From: Acidimicrobiaceae bacterium RAAP-2 | Lineage (GTDB): Bacteria; Actinomycetota; Acidimicrobiia; Acidimicrobiales; RAAP-2 | DNA length: 17,744 nt | NCBI GenBank assembly: GCA_001443545.1 | Contig: LMAD01000035.1 | Coordinates: 1 to 17,744 of the forward strand | Reading direction: 5' to 3' | In this document: positions 13,616-17,744 of the stretch, piece after piece | Numbering within the stretch: position 1 is the first letter of the stretch | How the letters are laid out: each line of letters starts with the position of its first letter | Translations under genes and position numbers: made by a program | Notes under the pieces: generated by a model | Seen by the model: only the letters and a program-made list of their open reading frames with translations | Database searches by the model: none | What the model was told of the DNA's origin: nothing

Positions 13616-14400
13616 GCCCCATCGTGGTCAAGGTCGGCGGACACGCGCTACATCGCGTGGACGCTTCGTCGCCGGTGCTGTTGGATCTCGCCGATGACAT
13701 CAAGTCGCTACGGTCCACGACGTCGACGGTGGTAGTGCATGGGGGCGGTCCTCAGATCGCCTCACTACTTGACCAGGTTGGACTCGTGAGCGAGTTCGTC
13801 GACGGACTTCGCGTGACGAGTACCGAGACGATGCAGTACGTGGCGATGGCCCTCGGGTTGGTCAATCAGCAGATGACGGCGGCCCTGGGGCACGCCGGGT
13901 TGGCGGCGGTCGGACTGAGCGGTATCGATGGGTCTCTGAACCGCGCGACGCCCCTCGGCGGACGACTGGGCCAGGTCGCTGGAACGGTGAGAATCGACGA
14001 CCGACTCCTTCGGACCCTGATCGCCGACGGTTGGACGCCGGTGGTTGGCCCCGTGGCCGGCGACGACTCGGGCGGGTTGGTCAACTGCAACGCCGACACC
14101 GTCGCGGGGGCGCTCGCTCGTGCCATCGACGCCGAGGTGCTGGTTCTGTTGAGTGACGTTGATCAGTTACGCAGCGATCCCGATGACCCCGCCACCGCGT
14201 TGGGCACCGTGACGGGCGACCAGGTTCGTTCGATGATGAGTGAGGGATCGATCCGAGACGGGATGATTCCCAAGATGCAGGCGGCCCTCGACGCACTTGA
14301 CGCCGGCGCCACGCGCGTCGTTCTGGCGAACGGGACGCGACCGCACGCACTGCTCGAGGTGTTGAGCGGGACGGGATCGAGTACGGAGGTAACGCGATGA
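13612..14400 (+). CDS. argB: Acetylglutamate kinase, short form
   Basis: ArgB phosphorylates N-acetylglutamate with ATP. Motifs in the amino-acid kinase fold are VVKVGGHAL (5-13), VVHGGGPQI (41-49), EFVDGLRVT (61-69), GLSGIDG, LVNCNADTVAGALA (157-170), LLSDVDQL and RDGMIPKMQAALDAL. The NADT segment favours ArgB over the related LysZ, which has a different residue pattern there. At 262 residues it begins directly at the first strand and lacks the N-terminal helix found in arginine-inhibited hexameric kinases, so it looks like the short, arginine-insensitive E. coli type. The GTG at 13612 overlaps the argC stop; the open frame upstream is a shadow within argC. The end overlaps argF as ATGA. Confidence 0.93.
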   Translation: MSPIVVKVGGHALHRVDASSPVLLDLADDIKSLRSTTSTVVVHGGGPQIASLLDQVGLVSEFVDGLRVTSTETMQYVAMALGLVNQQMTAALGHAGLAAVGLSGIDGSLNRATPLGGRLGQVAGTVRIDDRLLRTLIADGWTPVVGPVAGDDSGGLVNCNADTVAGALARAIDAEVLVLLSDVDQLRSDPDDPATALGTVTGDQVRSMMSEGSIRDGMIPKMQAALDALDAGATRVVLANGTRPHALLEVLSGTGSSTEVTR

Positions 14401-15314
14401 GTCGACAGGTCGTGACGATTAGTGAGTTGGATGACGATGATTTGGGATTGATTTACGAGTCGGCGCGCGCGCCAATCGATGATTCCCTGTTGAGCGGACA
14501 AGGCGTGGCGCTGGTGTTCGAGCGGCCGAGTCTTCGCACGCGCGCAGCGTGCTCGACCGCGGTCCACGAACTCGGCGGATACGTGACGTTCTTCGGTGAC
14601 GATGAGATTGGATTGGACAGCCGAGAGTCTGCCGAGGACGTCGGACGCACCATCGACGCCCTGTACTCGGTCTGCGCGATGCGAATACGCCATCACTCAG
14701 TATTCCGACGGATTCGCCGCGCAACCTCGGACCGATTGTCGCTCATCAATCTGCTCAGCGATGTCGCCCACCCGACCCAGGCGATCGCCGACGTGCTGAC
14801 CATCGCCGATCATTTCGGGGGTGGTGACGTGTCGCAGCTGTCTGGGCTGCGCGTCGCATACGTCGGTGACGCGACCAACGTGACCCGGTCGCTCGCCGTG
14901 GCACTGCTTCGCCTCGGTGTCGAAGTGGTGGTGGGCGCTCCGGACGGCTATCAATTGACGCCCGGAACGGACGAAGATCCACTGGCCGTTGCGGGGGCGA
15001 AACTAAGAATCACGACGTCGGCCGTCGACGCGGTTCAAGGTGCTGACGTGGTGTACACCGACGCGTGGGTGTCGATGGGTTTTGAGGAAGAGACGAGCCG
15101 ACGTCGCGTCGACCTGGCGTCCTTCCGGGTCGATGAGGCGCTGCTCGCGTCGGCGTCCTCGGAGGCGGTCGTGTTGCACTGTCTGCCGGCCCATCGCGGC
15201 GACGAAATCACCGACGAAGTTCTGGACGGCGCTCGGTCGTTGGCTTGGCGGCAGGTAGCGCACCGGCGTTCGGCGATGATCGGTGCACTGCGATGGATAA
15301 AGGACGGTGAATGA
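14397..15314 (+). CDS. argF: Ornithine carbamoyltransferase
   Basis: ArgF joins carbamoyl phosphate and ornithine to make citrulline. The 305-residue protein has the carbamoyl-phosphate motif as SLRTR (45-49), where most ornithine enzymes have STRTR; HPTQ at 125-128; the ornithine-binding DAWVSMG (222-228); and HCLPAHRGDE (261-270) with Cys262. The HCLPAHRG and SMG motifs distinguish it from aspartate and acetylornithine carbamoyltransferases. The start overlaps argB and the end overlaps argR, each by four bases (ATGA). argD, the transaminase that often lies before argF, is not in this cluster. Confidence 0.93.
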   Translation: MSRQVVTISELDDDDLGLIYESARAPIDDSLLSGQGVALVFERPSLRTRAACSTAVHELGGYVTFFGDDEIGLDSRESAEDVGRTIDALYSVCAMRIRHHSVFRRIRRATSDRLSLINLLSDVAHPTQAIADVLTIADHFGGGDVSQLSGLRVAYVGDATNVTRSLAVALLRLGVEVVVGAPDGYQLTPGTDEDPLAVAGAKLRITTSAVDAVQGADVVYTDAWVSMGFEEETSRRRVDLASFRVDEALLASASSEAVVLHCLPAHRGDEITDEVLDGARSLAWRQVAHRRSAMIGALRWIKDGE

Positions 15315-15778
15315 TGACCAAGACGCAACGACAGCACCGGATCAACGAACTGATCGAACGCGAGGTGTTCTCCACGGCGGCGCAGTTGGTGACCCGGTTA
15401 CAGTCCGAAGGGATCACGGCGACTCAGGCGACGGTGACGCGAGACCTGCAAGAGTTGGGCACGATCAAGGTCCGTGACGAACACGGGTCTCGGCGAATCG
15501 TCGTCGCCAGTTCACCCAAGGTGAGTTCGCCGCCCCTCGACCATCTACGGCGGATGATGGGTGAGTGGGTGGTGTCGGTCGACAGTTCTGCGAATCTCGT
15601 CGTGTTGCGTACTCCGCCGGGTTGCGCGCACGTGGTGGCCTCAGCCCTTGACCGCAGCGCCCTCGAAGGTGTGTTGGGCAGCGTGGCGGGTGACGACACC
15701 CTGTTGGTAATTGCGAGCGATGAGCACGGCGGATCGGCGATGGCGCAGAGTTTCCGCGATCTCGCCGGATTGGAATGA
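15311..15778 (+). CDS. argR: Arginine repressor ArgR
   Basis: ArgR is a hexameric regulator that binds arginine and represses arginine-synthesis genes at ARG boxes. Residues 1-65 form the winged helix-turn-helix domain (KTQRQHRINELIEREVFSTA, and TATQATVTRDLQELG as the recognition part). Residues 80-155 form the oligomerisation and arginine-binding domain, with GSVAGDDTLLVI near residues 123-134. The length of 155 residues is typical. The ATG at 15311 overlaps the argF stop as ATGA; a second ATG follows at 15314. Its probable target is the double box before argC, which would make the operon self-regulated. Confidence 0.95.
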   Translation: MMTKTQRQHRINELIEREVFSTAAQLVTRLQSEGITATQATVTRDLQELGTIKVRDEHGSRRIVVASSPKVSSPPLDHLRRMMGEWVVSVDSSANLVVLRTPPGCAHVVASALDRSALEGVLGSVAGDDTLLVIASDEHGGSAMAQSFRDLAGLE

Positions 15779-15804
15779 ATGACGGTATCGAGAAAGGAAG
15801 AGTA

Positions 15805-17028
15805 ATGGCGAAGCGAGTAGTTCTGGCCTATAGCGGAGGGCTCGACACCTCCGTGGCGATTCGCTGGATGATGGAGGAGTGGGACGCCGAGGTGATCTGC
15901 GTCTTGGTTGACGTGGGGCAGGACCCCGATAGCTCCGAGAGCTTTGAAGACATCAAGCATCGGGCCATCGCCGCTGGCGCAATTGACTGCGTGGTCGTCG
16001 ATGCCCGCGACGAGATGGCCGAGGCGTTCTGCGCACCGGCCATCATGGCCAACGCGCGCTACGAGGGCAAGTATCCACTGGTTTCGGCACTCTCGCGTCC
16101 GGTCATCGTGCGTCACCTCGTCGACCAGGCGCGTAAGTTCAATGCCACGGCCGTTGCGCACGGTTGCACGGGCAAGGGGAACGACCAAGTTCGCTTCGAG
16201 GTCGGCACCCACGCGCTCGCTCCGGATCTCGAGGTATTAGCACCGGCGCGCAACTGGGGCATGACGCGAGCCGATTCGGTTGACTACGCCGAGAAGTGGG
16301 AGATCCCCATTCGCGCGACGAAGGAGAAGATCTACTCGATCGATGAAAATCTCTGGGGCCGCGCCATCGAGTGCGGTGAAATGGAAGACCCCTGGGCCGA
16401 ACCACCGAATGAGCCCTACACGCTGACCAAGGTGACGAACCTTGAGTCAGTGGAGATCACGATCAGCTTCCGTCAGGGGGTCCCGGTTGCGCTCGACGGG
16501 GTGGTCATGACCTTGGCTGACCTCATTCGAACCCTCAATCACCGCGCCGGCGCGACGGGTTTCGGTCGCCTCGACATGGTGGAGAATCGTCGAGTGGGCA
16601 TCAAGAGCCGCGAAGTGTACGAATGTCCGGCGGCCCTCGCCTTGATTGCCGCGCACGCCGACCTCGAGGACCTCAATCTGGAGCGCGACGTGCATCACGA
16701 AAAGGCGCGTTTGGAGCCGCGTTGGTCCGAACTGGTCTACGACGGGATGTGGTTCTCGCCGCTCAAGGAGGCGATCGATGCGTTCGTCGCTGAGACACAG
16801 CGCCACGTCTCGGGTGACGTCCGATTGCGTTTCGAGGCTCCCGGCCTGATGCGAATCATCGGTCGGCGCAGTGACGAAGCACTGTACGACTATGGCCTGG
16901 CGACCTACGATGCGGCCGACACCTTCCGCCACGCTGACTCGGAAGGCTACGTTCGGATATATGGGCTAGGACTCAAGACGTGGGCCGCTCGACAGGGGGC
17001 GAAGAACACGACGCCGGGTACCAAATGA
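15805..17028 (+). CDS. argG: Argininosuccinate synthase
   Basis: ArgG joins citrulline and aspartate with ATP. The N-terminus AKRVVLAYSGGLDTSVAIRW holds the PP-loop ATP site; then come VDVGQDPDS, MANARYEGKYPLVSALSRP, AHGCTGKGNDQVRFE, PIRATKEKIYSIDENLWGRA and ESREVYECP-like IKSREVYECPAAL. The length of 407 residues is normal. An ATG at 15775 overlaps the argR stop and would add ten residues (NDGIEKGRVM-like), but the ATG at 15805 has a good Shine-Dalgarno (AGGAAG, 15795-15800) and starts where the family starts, so I choose it. This leaves a 26-base gap after argR, the only gap in the operon. The stop overlaps argH as ATGA. Confidence 0.96.
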   Translation: MAKRVVLAYSGGLDTSVAIRWMMEEWDAEVICVLVDVGQDPDSSESFEDIKHRAIAAGAIDCVVVDARDEMAEAFCAPAIMANARYEGKYPLVSALSRPVIVRHLVDQARKFNATAVAHGCTGKGNDQVRFEVGTHALAPDLEVLAPARNWGMTRADSVDYAEKWEIPIRATKEKIYSIDENLWGRAIECGEMEDPWAEPPNEPYTLTKVTNLESVEITISFRQGVPVALDGVVMTLADLIRTLNHRAGATGFGRLDMVENRRVGIKSREVYECPAALALIAAHADLEDLNLERDVHHEKARLEPRWSELVYDGMWFSPLKEAIDAFVAETQRHVSGDVRLRFEAPGLMRIIGRRSDEALYDYGLATYDAADTFRHADSEGYVRIYGLGLKTWAARQGAKNTTPGTK

Positions 17029-17744
17029 CTCTCTGGCACGGCCGTTTCGACACGTCAATGGCGAATTCGCTCTGGCGGCTGTCGGAGAGTTACCCCTTCG
17101 ATCACGTGCTCTATCACCACGACATCGTTGGTTCGCGCGCCCACGTTGGCGGACTCGTGCAGGCGAACCTCCTGAGCGACGTGGAGGGTGAGGTACTGCT
17201 GCGAACATTGGACGAAGTCGAGAGCGAGTTCGATCGAGGGGTCTTCGTTCGGGCGGGCAGTGACGAAGACATCCATATGGCCATCGAGCGTCGCGTCACC
17301 GAGTTGGCCGGTGCTACCGGAGCCAAGCTCCACACCGCACGAAGTCGTAACGACCAGGTGGCGACGACGGCTCGGTTGTACGTTCGAGATTCACTCGTGG
17401 AGATTGCGGAGCGAGTTTTGGCGCTCGCCGAGACGTTGTTCGCGATTGGCGAGCGCGACCCCGGTCGGTACCTGCCCGGTTACACCCACCTGCAGCGCGC
17501 TCAGCCGGTGCTGTTGGCCCACCATCTCGCGGCGCATGCGTGGTCGCTCACCCGAGATATCGACCGCCTACTCGACACACGTCGTCGGCTCAACGTCTCG
17601 CCCCTCGGCGCCGGAGCGTTGGCTGGAACGTCGTTATCGATTGACCCGGGTACGACCGCAGCACTGATGGGTTTTGACCGAGCGTTCGCGAATTCCATGG
17701 ATGCGGTCAGTGACCGTGACTTCGTGGCGGAGACACTCTTCGAT
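17025..17744 (+). CDS. argH: Argininosuccinate lyase, N-terminal part (cut by window end)
   Basis: From the ATG at 17025 the frame stays open for 240 codons to the end of the window. ArgH splits argininosuccinate into arginine and fumarate. Visible features are the opening LWHGRFD, LLSDVEGEVLLRTLDEV, the substrate-binding HTARSRNDQV (103-112), PGYTHLQRAQP (151-161) with the catalytic histidine, and SPLGAGALAGTS (192-203). The catalytic serine loop (usually SSxMPxKxN) and the remaining part lie beyond the window. The family usually opens with WGGRF; here the first glycine is histidine. The start overlaps argG as ATGA. Confidence 0.94.
   Translation, partial: MTLWHGRFDTSMANSLWRLSESYPFDHVLYHHDIVGSRAHVGGLVQANLLSDVEGEVLLRTLDEVESEFDRGVFVRAGSDEDIHMAIERRVTELAGATGAKLHTARSRNDQVATTARLYVRDSLVEIAERVLALAETLFAIGERDPGRYLPGYTHLQRAQPVLLAHHLAAHAWSLTRDIDRLLDTRRRLNVSPLGAGALAGTSLSIDPGTTAALMGFDRAFANSMDAVSDRDFVAETLFD

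Noticed and set aside
13612..14400. ArgB as LysZ of a LysW carrier-protein pathway
   Set aside because: The NADT motif, the ArgC-type partner, argF/G/H neighbours and the lack of a LysW gene point to ArgB.

Overview
The window is a high-GC (visibly about 60-65%), densely packed bacterial chromosome segment. It most likely comes from an actinobacterium, and my guess is an Acidimicrobiia-like lineage. The support is indirect: many 1-, 4- and 14-base gene overlaps, frequent GTG starts, an actinobacterial-style short cold-shock protein, a DUF1844 gene beside infC, and several genes whose -10 box lies six bases before the start codon, as in leaderless transcripts. The taxonomic call is an inference, not a match.

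Layout. (1) 1-3079, plus strand: the 3' end of rpe, then ribD, ribBA and ribH (riboflavin synthesis), then a small cold-shock-domain gene, all overlapping or touching. The usual ribE (riboflavin synthase) is absent from this run. (2) 3076-4287, minus strand: a DUF1844 protein and a membrane-anchored DUF4232 protein. (3) 4303-4937, plus strand: a decayed 3' part of an IS200/IS605-type tnpB, spread over three frames, with a damaged zinc finger. (4) 4938-5388: about 450 bases without a credible gene. The last ~110 bases form three hairpins, and the final one can refold against the infC Shine-Dalgarno. (5) 5389-10954, plus strand: infC, rpmI, rplT, a SpoU/TrmH-family RNA methyltransferase, pheS and pheT. 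This translation operon has two probable non-canonical starts: AUC for infC and CUG for the methyltransferase. (6) 10980-12539: an acyl-ACP-thioesterase-like gene facing an EamA-family transporter, tail to tail with a 48-base overlap. (7) 12605-17744, plus strand: argC, argB, argF, argR, argG and the 5' part of argH, running off the window. argJ and argD, often in such operons, are not here.

How it works together. ArgC, ArgB, ArgF, ArgG and ArgH cover most steps from N-acetylglutamate to arginine. ArgR, encoded inside the operon, probably acts on a pair of ARG-box-like sites two bases apart that fill the 38 bases before argC and cover its -10 box. The first box also overlaps the expected -35 of the divergent transporter gene. 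In the translation operon, infC, rpmI and rplT are probably controlled through the structured infC leader and the rare start codon.

I found no CRISPR array, tRNA, rRNA, toxin-antitoxin pair, defence island or prophage. I do not see a wholly new multi-gene system. The most interesting signals are regulatory: the infC leader switch, the double ARG box on a leaderless promoter, and the recurring leaderless layout.
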